DNA from: Candidatus Babelota bacterium
GTDB lineage: Bacteria; Babelota; Babeliae; Babelales; Babelaceae
Assembly: GCA_023379005.1 (NCBI GenBank)
Contig: JAMCTG010000004.1
Location: 62,001-126,000, forward strand
DNA length: 64,000 nt
Reading direction: 5' to 3'
The number at the start of each line of letters is the position of its first letter. Position 1 is the stretch's first letter. Below the pieces are notes generated by a model, which searched no databases, was not told the DNA's origin, and was given only the letters and a program-made list of their open reading frames with translations. The position numbers were made by a program, and so were the translations under genes. This document shows, in pieces, positions 43,107 through 52,450 of this stretch.

Positions 43107-44498
43107 TTATTTTTTTAAATAATTTTGCAAAACTCTTTTTCTTAACTCTGTTTTATCTTTAATTCCCTTATTAATTTGAATGTCATATGCCTTTTTTACA
43201 AGTTTTCCAAGTTCAGGGCCAGCTTTTACTACATCCAAAAGATCTCTACCTAACAAAATTGGTTGCTCTTTATGCATCACAACTTCTGCTTCTTTTGCTT
43301 TTTGTAAAAATTCATCAGGTTCTTTAGTTGAATTTTCTAGTGGTACATGAGATTTTCCATTACGACCTCTTTTGTCGGCCAAAAGTAGTTTATAAAGCAT
43401 TTCAATTGTTACATCACCCAATTTTACAGCCAATCTTTTATATGCGGACAATTTTGCATTATTTGTAATAAACGAAGTTGGTTCTACATGATAGCGAGTT
43501 AATATTTTAACTTTTTCAATAATATCTTTTTTACCACAAATTCTTTTCAGCATCGCTCCTGCCAATGGAACTCCTGCAACATCGTGTTTTGGACTTTTCC
43601 AAATTCCTTCATCATTAATTGTTGTGACCGCTTTGCCTAAATCATGACACAATGCTGCAAAACATATAACTAATTTTTGTTCATTATCATTATACTGTAA
43701 TTTTGCAGCAGCATCTAATGATTGCATAGAATGTTCAAAAACATCGCCCTCAGGATGCCAATCAGGATTTTGTGGAATATTGATACAATTATAAAGCTCA
43801 GGCAAAATTTCTTTTAACCGATTAATTTCTTGCAACCACCTTAAGCCTAATGATGGTATTTTGGATTTTAAAATTAATTTTTCAAATTCAGCTTCAATTC
43901 TTTCCTTTGAAACATTTTTTATATCCATTTTTTTACAAATTTCATTCAATTTTGCATCAGGAAACATTTCAAAACGGCCTATAAATTGCATAACTCGATA
44001 AAATCTCAATGGATCTTCAGTAAAAAATTTTTCATCCGTTGCTCGCAAAATTTTATTTTTCAAATCTTGGTATCCACCAAATGGATCAATTAATTCGTAA
44101 GTTTTTAAATCAATTGCCATAGAATTAATAGTAATATCTCTTCTTTTTAATGCTTGTGTTATTCCCATTTTAGGATCAATTGTAACTTCAGGTTTTCTTC
44201 CAGACAAATCTGTTCGTGGCAAGGACCAATCAATATCGAGCCCAAAAATTTTTAAAACACCAAAAGATTTTCCAACAATATCAACGGTTCCAAATTCAGC
44301 TAAAATTTCTTTTAATTTTTCTACTGAAATGTCATGCACTTCTATGTCTAGATCTACAGTTTCTCTATTTAGTAACAGATCACGAACAGTTCCGCCAACT
44401 ACATACGCATGCGCACCATTTTCGTGCAATCGATCAATAATAATTTGTAATTTTTTGTCAATTAATTTTGACAACTTATCTTTTAAGTTTATATTCAT
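43107..44498 (-). CDS. cca: CCA-adding tRNA nucleotidyltransferase with HD domain
   Basis: Adds or repairs the CCA end of tRNA. YVVGGTVRDLLL with DLDIEVHD (class II nucleotidyltransferase GG and DxD motifs), SLPRTDLSGRKPEVTIDPK, RRDITINSMAIDL and DPLRFYRVMQFIGRF are all present in residues 20-190. The C-terminal half has an HD phosphohydrolase signature AALCHDLGKAVTT (near residue 285). All tRNA genes seen here encode CCA, so it acts mainly in repair. 463 residues. Confidence 0.92.
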   Translation of the reverse strand: MNINLKDKLSKLIDKKLQIIIDRLHENGAHAYVVGGTVRDLLLNRETVDLDIEVHDISVEKLKEILAEFGTVDIVGKSFGVLKIFGLDIDWSLPRTDLSGRKPEVTIDPKMGITQALKRRDITINSMAIDLKTYELIDPFGGYQDLKNKILRATDEKFFTEDPLRFYRVMQFIGRFEMFPDAKLNEICKKMDIKNVSKERIEAEFEKLILKSKIPSLGLRWLQEINRLKEILPELYNCINIPQNPDWHPEGDVFEHSMQSLDAAAKLQYNDNEQKLVICFAALCHDLGKAVTTINDEGIWKSPKHDVAGVPLAGAMLKRICGKKDIIEKVKILTRYHVEPTSFITNNAKLSAYKRLAVKLGDVTIEMLYKLLLADKRGRNGKSHVPLENSTKEPDEFLQKAKEAEVVMHKEQPILLGRDLLDVVKAGPELGKLVKKAYDIQINKGIKDKTELRKRVLQNYLKK

Positions 44499-44614
44499 AA
44501 TTTTTCAAATTTGATTTATCACATTAAACTAAACTAGCAAAATAATTTATAAGTATTGAATAATATTTTCACAATATTTTATAATTTTAAAAAAATTTAT
44601 CTTAAGGATTGAAT

Positions 44615-45406
44615 ATGAAAAAGTTTCAAATGATTTTAATAACTGTCTTTTTTGTAGATCTTTATTCTTTATCAACAACTGAGTATATCAAAAGTTTTTT
44701 CACTCCTGACGAAAAAGAAAATTATTCAAAAGAATACCCATTTGAAGACAATGGAATATTAGAAATAACATTGCCCAAAGGAAATATAACCATTCACTCA
44801 TGGAAAAACAAAAAATTACTCATTGATGCTTTTAAAAAAGGTCCCAAAGAAAATGTAAATGGAACAACTATAGTTTCAAAAATTTCTCCTAGCATGGGCC
44901 AGCTGGCAATTAAGGTTAATGAAAATAAAGAAGCTGCAAATGTAGATCTAAAAATTATGGTTCCAGAAAATGTTAAATTAAAAAATATAAGTACTGACAA
45001 TGGTTCTATAATTATAAAAAATGTTTCAGGTCCAATTTCGGCACAAACAAAAAGTGGAAATATAGAGATAAAAAATGCATATTCAAAAGTAAATGCAAAA
45101 GCAGATAGTGGAAAAATTGTATTAAAACAAAAACAATTTAATAAAGAAGATTCAATATTTTTAGAAACATTAAATGGCGAAGTTCAATTATATTTACCAA
45201 AAAATACCAGCGCTGATATTCAGGCAAAAACTGGAAGAGGCGTAATAACTTCACAAGTTTCTGTAACATTGTCTTCTCTGACTACAAAATTAAATAAACA
45301 ATATTGGAATCAAATCAAAAAAGAAATTATGGGTTCTATTGGAGAAGGCGGAGCACCCATAACAATTGATGTTGCCCGAGGAAATATTGGGATTTTTGAA
45401 TATTAA
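44615..45406 (+). CDS. Secreted DUF4097-like beta-helix protein
   Basis: 263 residues with an N-terminal export signal (FQMILITVFFVDLYS) and a region of short repeated strands (GNITIHSW, DNGSIIIKNVSGPISAQTKSG, NIEIKNAYSKVNAKADSGKIV, GEVQLYLPKNTSADIQAKTGRG), the DUF4097 pattern. I chose the ATG at 44615, 6 nt after AAGGA. Family members are putative adhesin-like or lipoprotein-like; here no lipobox. A strong terminator follows. Confidence 0.8.
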   Translation: MKKFQMILITVFFVDLYSLSTTEYIKSFFTPDEKENYSKEYPFEDNGILEITLPKGNITIHSWKNKKLLIDAFKKGPKENVNGTTIVSKISPSMGQLAIKVNENKEAANVDLKIMVPENVKLKNISTDNGSIIIKNVSGPISAQTKSGNIEIKNAYSKVNAKADSGKIVLKQKQFNKEDSIFLETLNGEVQLYLPKNTSADIQAKTGRGVITSQVSVTLSSLTTKLNKQYWNQIKKEIMGSIGEGGAPITIDVARGNIGIFEY

Positions 45407-45412
45407 AAGTCC

Positions 45413-45445
45413 AAAATACCCAGATTTAAAAAATCTGGGTATTTT
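45413..45445. terminator. Terminator after DUF4097 gene
   Basis: A 15-bp stem AAAATACCCAGATTT/AAATCTGGGTATTTT with 3-nt loop, followed by T's on the plus strand. Also serves the convergent ankyrin-like gene. Confidence 0.9.
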
Positions 45446-45469
45446 TTTATTAAAATTCTTTATATTTTA

Positions 45470-45760
45470 TTAAAAAAGATAAGATTCCAGAAACTCAATA
45501 ATTTTAACGTTCCCAATGCATTTAGCATATTTAAAAATATCTTTAGGATGATTCCTATAAACAGTTCTACTTATTGGTTTTTTACTAAAAAACTGATCCA
45601 AAGCAGATCTTACAGCCCCAACATTACCTGATTGAATTGCAGTAACAATAGATGGGTGGATGTATTCTACTAAATAGTTGCAACGCGATACATCATTCAT
45701 AGATTTGATATTAACTGAAATGACTAGCAAAGATAATAAAAATAATTTACTATAATTCAT
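45470..45760 (-). CDS. Small secreted protein, single ankyrin-like unit
   Basis: 96 residues with signal peptide (MNYSKLFLLSLLVISVNIKS). The mature part has SIVTAIQSGNVGAVRSALDQF and FKYAKCIGNVKIIEFLESYLF, which look like ankyrin helices, but too short for a full domain. It may be a shortened relative of the ankyrin proteins nearby. Confidence 0.65.
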   Translation of the reverse strand: MNYSKLFLLSLLVISVNIKSMNDVSRCNYLVEYIHPSIVTAIQSGNVGAVRSALDQFFSKKPISRTVYRNHPKDIFKYAKCIGNVKIIEFLESYLF

Positions 45761-45897
45761 ATTTTTTCCTTCTTTATTTTAACTATATCCATATCTTAAT
45801 AATATCAGAATAGGTCCTCAAAAAGCAATGGTTTAATAAGGCATTTTACAGGTATATTTCAACTCATAATTGCCCAAATGAAGTTATTACTTATAAA

Positions 45898-47226
45898 TTA
45901 AAATGTAGTTAATAAATCAGGATGATATTGCATCACAATATCAAGATATGTTTGTCCCTGATTATTTTGGAATGTTGATTCACTAACTGATAATAACAAA
46001 TTAAAAATTTCACGATGACCACTTTTTGCAGCCAGCATTAATGCAGTCCATTTTTGGCAGTCTTGTTCATCAACATTTGCATTATATGTAATTAACAATT
46101 GAGCGACCTGAAGTGAATTTGTCATGGCACACATCATTAAAGGTGTTTTGCCTGATACACTTTTTGCATAAATATTAGCTCCATGTTTAATCAAAATTTC
46201 AGCCGTTTCAACTTGATTTTTAACAGCTGCAAAGTGAAGAGGTGTTTCAAAATCTTTAGTTAAACAATTCACGTCAGAATAATTTTCTAACAAATAATTT
46301 AACGTTCTGCGAGCCCCAAAATAAGCGGTGAAGTGTAATTCGCTCATTTCAATATTATTAATATTCACTGTAATATAATTTTTTAAATTATATTTTTCGT
46401 GAATTACTTTTATTACATCAACAGAGTCATTTTTTAATGCTAAATAAAACAAATTTGTTATATCTTGATTTCTATCATCTAAATCTAAAAATAATTTCAT
46501 AACTTTTGCTGAATTTAAAATTGCAGCTAATTCTTTAGCAGAATATCCATAATGATTTTTTTGTGTTAAATATTTCAGTAGCATTTTTCTATATATATTT
46601 TTATCTTCTAAATAAGAAATACTTTCATTTATAGCAGACAAAGGTTTCTGAAAATCATCAGAATTAAAAGAAGGCGAGAATACAAAATAATTATTTATTT
46701 TTTGCATTGCTGTGAACATGTTCAGTAAATGTTTGGCGTGTTCTCTTAATAATCGTTCAACAATTTCAACCGAATCGTTTGCCGTAGCAACCATTAAAGG
46801 GTTTATCTTGCCCGGCAAAAATTCTAAATTAAATTGTTCAAAATTAACTTCACCACTAGTTAATTTACTATCAATTTTTTGAACATTATTATTAAATGCA
46901 TCAACCATCAATTCAGACCACTGAAATTTTTCAATCATAATGTTAATAATTATTTGATCACATTCTTTTTTTAAAAAAGAAGCTTGAACAACATCACGCA
47001 AAAATTTTGTTGATTCTTCTAATTTTTGTTTTGTTTTAATTAAAAAAATTAAAGCAGAACTTTCATCAGATATATTTGAAGGTAAAACAAATTGTTTTCG
47101 TAAAGAATATGATGGACTACCGATATCTTCATCATAAATATTTTGATCTTCATAGAATAATGTTTCCATTGCATGCGAATTATAAATTACAAGAGTCAAT
47201 ATAAAAAACAAAATATTCAAAAACAT
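45898..47226 (-). CDS. Secreted ankyrin-repeat protein (442 aa)
   Basis: Export signal (MFLNILFFILTLVIYNSHA) from the ATG at 47226 (AGGGA 5 nt upstream; a TTG at 47247 is the longer alternative). A helical N-terminal part (residues 20-120) is followed by ankyrin repeats, clearest at the C-terminal side: ELHFTAYFGARRTLNYLLEN, ETPLHFAAVKNQVETAEILIKHGANIYAK, KTPLMMCAMTNSLQVAQLLI, WTALMLAAKSGHREIFNLLL. Probably exported effector-like protein; target unknown. Confidence 0.9.
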   Translation of the reverse strand: MFLNILFFILTLVIYNSHAMETLFYEDQNIYDEDIGSPSYSLRKQFVLPSNISDESSALIFLIKTKQKLEESTKFLRDVVQASFLKKECDQIIINIMIEKFQWSELMVDAFNNNVQKIDSKLTSGEVNFEQFNLEFLPGKINPLMVATANDSVEIVERLLREHAKHLLNMFTAMQKINNYFVFSPSFNSDDFQKPLSAINESISYLEDKNIYRKMLLKYLTQKNHYGYSAKELAAILNSAKVMKLFLDLDDRNQDITNLFYLALKNDSVDVIKVIHEKYNLKNYITVNINNIEMSELHFTAYFGARRTLNYLLENYSDVNCLTKDFETPLHFAAVKNQVETAEILIKHGANIYAKSVSGKTPLMMCAMTNSLQVAQLLITYNANVDEQDCQKWTALMLAAKSGHREIFNLLLSVSESTFQNNQGQTYLDIVMQYHPDLLTTF

Positions 47227-47322
47227 AATTTCCCTAATAATATGCAAAAATAAATTGTAAATTATTTTAGCAAATTTATTCAGGCTGTATAGTTTTTTAA
47301 AATTTAAAGTATTTTATGTTAT

Positions 47323-47736
47323 TCAGTTCAGTAAATAGATCAAGCAACCAAGTAATGAACAAATGAAAGTTCCCCAAAAAATGTCGATAATTGTTATGTT
47401 AAGTTGCCAACCCGGCAAAGTTGCATAATTAGTAAAATCATAGACAGCATATAAAATAAATCCATATAATGCGCCATAAAAAACTGCTGTGGTAATAGAT
47501 GTAGATAAAACTAAAGGTCTTACAAAAATAAATGCGCCAAGAACAATTAAAATCCAAGTTATTAAAGCAGCTGGAAAATAAAATGGCAGATTTTGAGGAG
47601 AAATTTTGGTTATTTTGGATAAATTGGCACGATATAGATTGTTCATAATTACACCAATCCATATAATATCTAATGTTATTAATGAAATTAGGCTTATTAA
47701 AAATTTTTTTAAAATTTCTATCGATAAGTTTAACAT
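47323..47736 (-). CDS. DUF2177 family membrane protein
   Basis: 137 residues from the ATG at 47736, after a strong AAGGAGAAGC site. Four membrane segments, with LITLDIIWIGVIMNNLYR and YAVYDFTNYATLPGWQ matching the DUF2177 family. Function of the family is unknown. Confidence 0.85.
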   Translation of the reverse strand: MLNLSIEILKKFLISLISLITLDIIWIGVIMNNLYRANLSKITKISPQNLPFYFPAALITWILIVLGAFIFVRPLVLSTSITTAVFYGALYGFILYAVYDFTNYATLPGWQLNITIIDIFWGTFICSLLGCLIYLLN

Positions 47737-47894
47737 TGCTTCTCCTTTTTTGGCGGCAGACATTGGACTCTCTTCGAACTTTTAGATGGGGTCAATTAAA
47801 AGAACAATTAATCTTAATGAATTTTTTGATATTGAGAAATAAATGAGCTTCATTATACTTTCAATATACGATATTTACTTATAAAAATAAAATT

Positions 47895-48356
47895 ATGAAC
47901 AAAACTATTAATACAATTAACAAATTTCATTTTGGAATCTATGCTATTATACTTAAAAATACCTCAATATTACTGGTAAAAAAAAGAAGAGGCCCCTATA
48001 TAGGAAAACTTGATTTGCCGGGAGGAAAACCAGAATATGGAGAAATTCCTATACAAACTTTAAAAAGAGAAGTGTTAGAAGAAACTGGGCTTATAGTATA
48101 TATGGGAGAATTATTTGATAACTATAGTACTGTAGCTAAACAACATGTTGAGCTAACAGGAGAAAATACACATCATATGGGAATGATTTATTTAATAATA
48201 TCTTATGATGACTCCGCATTAATAAATAAAATGGATACCGAAGATTCCTTAGGTGCCAGTTGGTATAAATTAGATTCATTAACATCAGATATACTTAGCC
48301 CATTTGTTTCAATGGCTATAAAAGATATTAATAATCGAATGTTTAGTAATTTTTAA
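47895..48356 (+). CDS. NUDIX hydrolase
   Basis: Hydrolyses nucleoside diphosphates linked to another group. The Nudix box runs from GGKPEYGE to REVLEETGL (GX5EX7REUXEEXGU, near residues 43-65) and is intact. 153 residues. Substrate is not predictable from the sequence; an NTP-cleaning or coenzyme role fits. No close operon partner. Confidence 0.9.
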   Translation: MNKTINTINKFHFGIYAIILKNTSILLVKKRRGPYIGKLDLPGGKPEYGEIPIQTLKREVLEETGLIVYMGELFDNYSTVAKQHVELTGENTHHMGMIYLIISYDDSALINKMDTEDSLGASWYKLDSLTSDILSPFVSMAIKDINNRMFSNF

Positions 48357-48441
48357 AGTAACAATTTCCTAAATTTTTTCAATTTAATTTTTAAATTTTT
48401 TTGATATAATCTTGCAAGACTTTAAATTTGGGAATTCACTT

Positions 48442-48870
48442 ATGAAAAAAATTATATTGTTTTCTATTTTTTTATTTATTGCAAAACTTAATTGTATTGG
48501 AGATACTCCAACAAACAATTTTATACATCCAGTAACTTTAGAAATGGCAGAAGAAGAAATTCATCCTGATCCTATACAACGAAAATCACAATTGAATAGA
48601 TCAATAATTAGATTAAGAAATGAAAGCAGAAAGTTCGATAAAAATCGAATTTTTGTTGGTATTATTTTCATGGTAAGTGGAATATCAGTTGCTATGGGAA
48701 GTGGGTTCGATACACCTTTAGAACAAATTTCTTCATTAACTTTAATGATTGGTGGATATAAATTATTTCGTAATGGATTAGATAATAAACCAAAACGAGA
48801 TGAATTAGATCATGTAATAAGAGAAAGAGCATATTTGCAAGCGCAACAAGAACTAGTCGAACAGGTATAA
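48442..48870 (+). CDS. Small secreted or membrane protein
   Basis: 142 residues from the ATG at 48442 (an in-frame TTG at 48412 is less likely). Signal peptide MKKIILFSIFLFIAKLNC, then a charged helical part and a hydrophobic pair (about residues 73-90 and 97-112: IFVGIIFMVSGISVAMG, LTLMIGGYKLF). Ends in a coiled-coil-like tail. No family recognised. Followed by dsbD 2 bp after its stop. Confidence 0.65.
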   Translation: MKKIILFSIFLFIAKLNCIGDTPTNNFIHPVTLEMAEEEIHPDPIQRKSQLNRSIIRLRNESRKFDKNRIFVGIIFMVSGISVAMGSGFDTPLEQISSLTLMIGGYKLFRNGLDNKPKRDELDHVIRERAYLQAQQELVEQV

Positions 48871-48872
48871 AA

Positions 48873-50660
48873 ATGAAAACACTAAAACCATATTTTTTTA
48901 ACATATTTTTGTTAAATATTTTCTCGCTTATTGGTCAAGAAATAAGTTATTCAGTTAACAATATTGATCCACTTACAAATGAGATAAAAATAAATGTTGA
49001 TCAAAAAAAAGATGAATACATATACAAAGATTTTTTGAAATTTTCAGTAGATAATCCAAATGTTTCAATTGTTGAAATAAAATTTTCAAAACCAACTATT
49101 GAAAAGTTTGATAATAAACAATTTAAACAAACAAAAGAAATTTACACAGGCAATTTTGAAATTAATTTAATTTTAAAGAAAATAGAAAATCAGCCAGTTA
49201 ATTTTGTAAATTTAGCTATGCATTATTTATCTAGTAAAGATAAAAATTTTCAAGAAAAGATTTTTAAAATTGAATTTGATAAATTAGAAACCCAAAAAGA
49301 TATTCAGGATACTAAAAATCCATCAAGCAAAAAAATTTATAAAAAAGAAAATTCAATTTTTTCTATTATTAATTCGACAGTTTCAAAATTTTTAGATTCA
49401 GCTGCTAATGTTTTTTACCAGTTAAAAGAAAAAATTTCTGCATCATTAAAAGGTGATTCAGGAATGAGTCTAAAAATATTATTAGCATTTATTCTTGGAT
49501 TAATGTTAAGTTTAACCCCCTGCATTTATCCTATGATTCCAATAACTGTGGGAATTTTACAACAAAGCGCGGACAAAACATTTTTTAAAAATTTCCTGAT
49601 GGCAATAAGTTATACATTAGGAGTCGCTACAACATTTGCATCATTGGGTTTAGCCGCATCACTAGGTGGGCCTGCATTTGGACAACTTTTAGGTAATCCT
49701 ATTTTTGTGATAATTCTTGTAGCTTTTCTTGCATATCTTGGTTTTGCAACTATGGGCTTTTATGAGATGTATATACCCGGATTTTTGTCACAACATCATC
49801 GTCATCATAAAGGAACTTACTTATCTGCTTTTCTTTTTGGTGCAGCAAGCGGCACGATAGCATCTCCATGCCTTTCTCCTGGACTTGCACTTATTTTGAC
49901 TATTGTTGCATCTATGGGAAATAAACTTTTAGGATTTTTAATGTTATTTGCATTTGGTGTTGGTTCGAGCATGCCACTATTTCTTGTAGCCACTTTTTCA
50001 ACTTCATTGAGCATGCTTCCAAAATCTGGAATGTGGATGGTAGAAATTAAAAAAATATTTGGGTTATTACTACTTGGAATGTGCTTTTACTATTTGAAGG
50101 CAATTTTGCCTGAAACAACATTATTTATTTTATTAAGTGCATTTTTTATTATCTTTGGAATTTATTATATATTCAGCATACAGCCGCATGATACAAAAAG
50201 AAGCAAACAATTTAAAACAATTGTATCATTAATTTTAATTACACTTGGAATATTTACAATTTTCCAAACCTGCAAAAAATGTTGCTTTCCTGAGGAAACA
50301 ATTGCAAATCATTGGTTAACAGATTATAATTCAGCCTTGCAACAAGCTAAGCAAGAAAACAAAAAACTATTTATAGATGTCGGCGCACAATGGTGTTCAA
50401 TTTGCAAAGCGATCGACAGTAAAATTTTTGCAGATTCAAAAGTTTTAGAAACTTTAAATAATTTTGTAAAAATTAAGATTGATGCAACAAGTTCAACAAA
50501 CCCTGATTATCTTAAACTAAAAGATAAATATCAAATTACAGGATTTCCAACCATTTTAATTATTGATCCTACTAATGGAAAATTAATTAAAAAATGGATG
50601 GGCGAACTTTATGATATGAATGTCGAAGAATTTATAAAACAGTTAGAAAGTTATAAATAA
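48873..50660 (+). CDS. dsbD: Thiol:disulfide interchange protein DsbD, N-terminal domain without cysteines
   Basis: Passes electrons from cytoplasmic thioredoxin to periplasmic proteins. A signal peptide, an N-terminal DsbD-alpha-like domain (residues 20-145), a polytopic core and a C-terminal thioredoxin domain are in order. The core has its pair of cysteines in SLTPCIYPMIPI (near residue 217) and SPCLSPG (near residue 332). The C-terminal domain has WCSIC (near residues 508-511). The N-terminal domain has no cysteine, so the usual alpha-domain redox pair is absent. 595 residues. A terminator follows. Confidence 0.9.
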   Translation: MKTLKPYFFNIFLLNIFSLIGQEISYSVNNIDPLTNEIKINVDQKKDEYIYKDFLKFSVDNPNVSIVEIKFSKPTIEKFDNKQFKQTKEIYTGNFEINLILKKIENQPVNFVNLAMHYLSSKDKNFQEKIFKIEFDKLETQKDIQDTKNPSSKKIYKKENSIFSIINSTVSKFLDSAANVFYQLKEKISASLKGDSGMSLKILLAFILGLMLSLTPCIYPMIPITVGILQQSADKTFFKNFLMAISYTLGVATTFASLGLAASLGGPAFGQLLGNPIFVIILVAFLAYLGFATMGFYEMYIPGFLSQHHRHHKGTYLSAFLFGAASGTIASPCLSPGLALILTIVASMGNKLLGFLMLFAFGVGSSMPLFLVATFSTSLSMLPKSGMWMVEIKKIFGLLLLGMCFYYLKAILPETTLFILLSAFFIIFGIYYIFSIQPHDTKRSKQFKTIVSLILITLGIFTIFQTCKKCCFPEETIANHWLTDYNSALQQAKQENKKLFIDVGAQWCSICKAIDSKIFADSKVLETLNNFVKIKIDATSSTNPDYLKLKDKYQITGFPTILIIDPTNGKLIKKWMGELYDMNVEEFIKQLESYK

Positions 50661-50663
50661 ATT

Positions 50664-50683
50664 AGGCCGGAAAATTCCGGCCT
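50664..50683 (+). terminator. Terminator of dsbD
   Basis: AGGCCGGAA and TTCCGGCCT, 2-nt loop, then TTTT. Overlaps the end of hpf on the other strand. Confidence 0.85.
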
Positions 50684-50685
50684 TT

Positions 50686-51009
50686 TTAATATTTATCTAT
50701 AGTTTTTTGAGTTTCAGCAAATTTCTTTTTTTCTTCTTTTAATTTTTCATACATTCTATCAATTACTTCATCAATAACGTCATAAATTTTGGGTCCTTCA
50801 TAATGAGTAAAAGCATCATAATGTGGAGTTTTGACTCTCATTTCGACCTTATGATGTGCATGAATTTTTCCTTCATTGATTATAATATCAATATAAATTG
50901 GAGTTCTTTCATTCATTAAAAAATTTTCGACTTTTCCTAATTGTTGATTAATGTAATCTTCCATAACATTAGAATGTTCCATATGTCTAAAGGTTATTTT
51001 TTTATTCAT
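50686..51009 (-). CDS. hpf: Ribosome hibernation promoting factor, short form
   Basis: Binds 30S to inactivate ribosomes in slow growth. 107 residues in the short HPF/RaiA form: KITFRHMEHSNVMEDYINQQL, KIHAHHKVEMRVKTPHYDAF and YDVIDEVIDRMYEKLK. AGGAGAAG before the ATG. Confidence 0.93.
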   Translation of the reverse strand: MNKKITFRHMEHSNVMEDYINQQLGKVENFLMNERTPIYIDIIINEGKIHAHHKVEMRVKTPHYDAFTHYEGPKIYDVIDEVIDRMYEKLKEEKKKFAETQKTIDKY

Positions 51010-51112
51010 TACTTCTCCTAAATAAATATGTTTTTTATGGAATAATAATTTAAAAAATATTATATTGCAAAAAACAAAAAAAATGGATTTAGAAGAATGA
51101 GAAATGAAAGGT

Positions 51113-52432
51113 CTAACTTTTTTTTCTTAAAAGAAACTTTACTGGAACACCAATTAAATCATAATTATCTCTCATAATATTTTCAAAGAATGCGACATGC
51201 GATTCTTCAAAAAATTGTGGCTGATTTACTGTTAAAATAATTGTGATAGGTGCAGTTTTAACTTGTTCTGCAGAATATAAAACAAAACTTTTAGTTTCGT
51301 GGAAAAATGGTTTTTTTAACAAATTACTTACTAATAAATTTGTAAGTTCTGAATCGCTAAATTTTTGACTATGTCTTTTCCATACTTCATTGATCAAAGT
51401 TAAAACTTTGCCAATATTCTTGCCTGTTTTGCATGAAATGAACATCACAGGAATTTTCTTGATTAAATGCTTGTAATAGTCAAAGTTATTTGCAAGTTCT
51501 GCTTTATTAAGATCTGTCATTAGATCTTCTTTGTTTACAAGCAAAATTAAGGCTTTATGCTGTTCTTGAAAAGAATAAAATGCCAATTTTAATTCTTGAT
51601 CTGCCAATTTTGCTTCTGTACCATCAATCAGACAAACAACAATATCAGAATCTTTCAGTGCTTGAAATGAACTTTTGACCATGAGAGGTTCAATTTCTCC
51701 ACTGACAGATCTTTTTCTTCTAATTCCTGCTGTGTCTACTAATTCAATATCTTCTTGATAAAATTTTACCCGTTGGGCAATTGGTTCTCGAGTTGTTCCA
51801 GCAACTTCAGAAACAATTGACCGTTCTTCTTTTAAAATTGCATTCATTAAAGAAGATTTACCAACATTGGGTTTTCCTAAAAAAACAACTTTATATGCTG
51901 GTTCTTCAACAACCTCTTTTGTAACTTTTTTTGGCAAATGTTGAATTATAACTTCCAATAAATCTGTAATGCCAAGACCATGGGATGCAGAAACAGGAAT
52001 ATTGTTTTTAAACCCTAGTTTATAAAATTCAGGCATATTCTCATCAGTTTGTTTTGCATCAGATTTGTTAATAACTAAAATTACAGGTTTGTTCAATTTT
52101 CTTAAATTGGCAGCAATTTCTTTATCTTCTTTTAACAAACCTGCTTTTCCGTCAACAACAAATAAAATTAAGTCTGTTTCGGACAAGATTTTTTCTACTT
52201 TTTCCTGAACCTTTTTTTGAATGGGGTCAGTAACTTTTACAAGAGTGATGCCACCAGTATCAATTAATTCAAAAGTAACCCCTGACCATGTAACTTCATC
52301 TTTAATAAAATCTCTTGTTACACCCTCATAATCTAAAGTCAAACTTTTAACTGTGGTCGAAAGACGGTTAAATAAACTTGATTTACCAACATTCATTCTG
52401 CCTACAAGTGCTATGGAAGGTAAATTTTTCAT
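51113..52432 (-). CDS. der: GTPase Der (EngA)
   Basis: Double-GTPase ribosome assembly factor for the 50S subunit. Two G domains: G1 GRMNVGKSS (near residue 10), DTGGI and NKSD; second G1 GKPNVGKSS (near residue 186), DTAGI and NKED. A C-terminal KH-like domain (PITIILTVNQPQFFEES) completes the usual 439 residues. Follows dnaX by 18 bp. Confidence 0.96.
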   Translation of the reverse strand: MKNLPSIALVGRMNVGKSSLFNRLSTTVKSLTLDYEGVTRDFIKDEVTWSGVTFELIDTGGITLVKVTDPIQKKVQEKVEKILSETDLILFVVDGKAGLLKEDKEIAANLRKLNKPVILVINKSDAKQTDENMPEFYKLGFKNNIPVSASHGLGITDLLEVIIQHLPKKVTKEVVEEPAYKVVFLGKPNVGKSSLMNAILKEERSIVSEVAGTTREPIAQRVKFYQEDIELVDTAGIRRKRSVSGEIEPLMVKSSFQALKDSDIVVCLIDGTEAKLADQELKLAFYSFQEQHKALILLVNKEDLMTDLNKAELANNFDYYKHLIKKIPVMFISCKTGKNIGKVLTLINEVWKRHSQKFSDSELTNLLVSNLLKKPFFHETKSFVLYSAEQVKTAPITIILTVNQPQFFEESHVAFFENIMRDNYDLIGVPVKFLLRKKS

Positions 52433-52450
52433 ATTATCATCTCGTTTATT

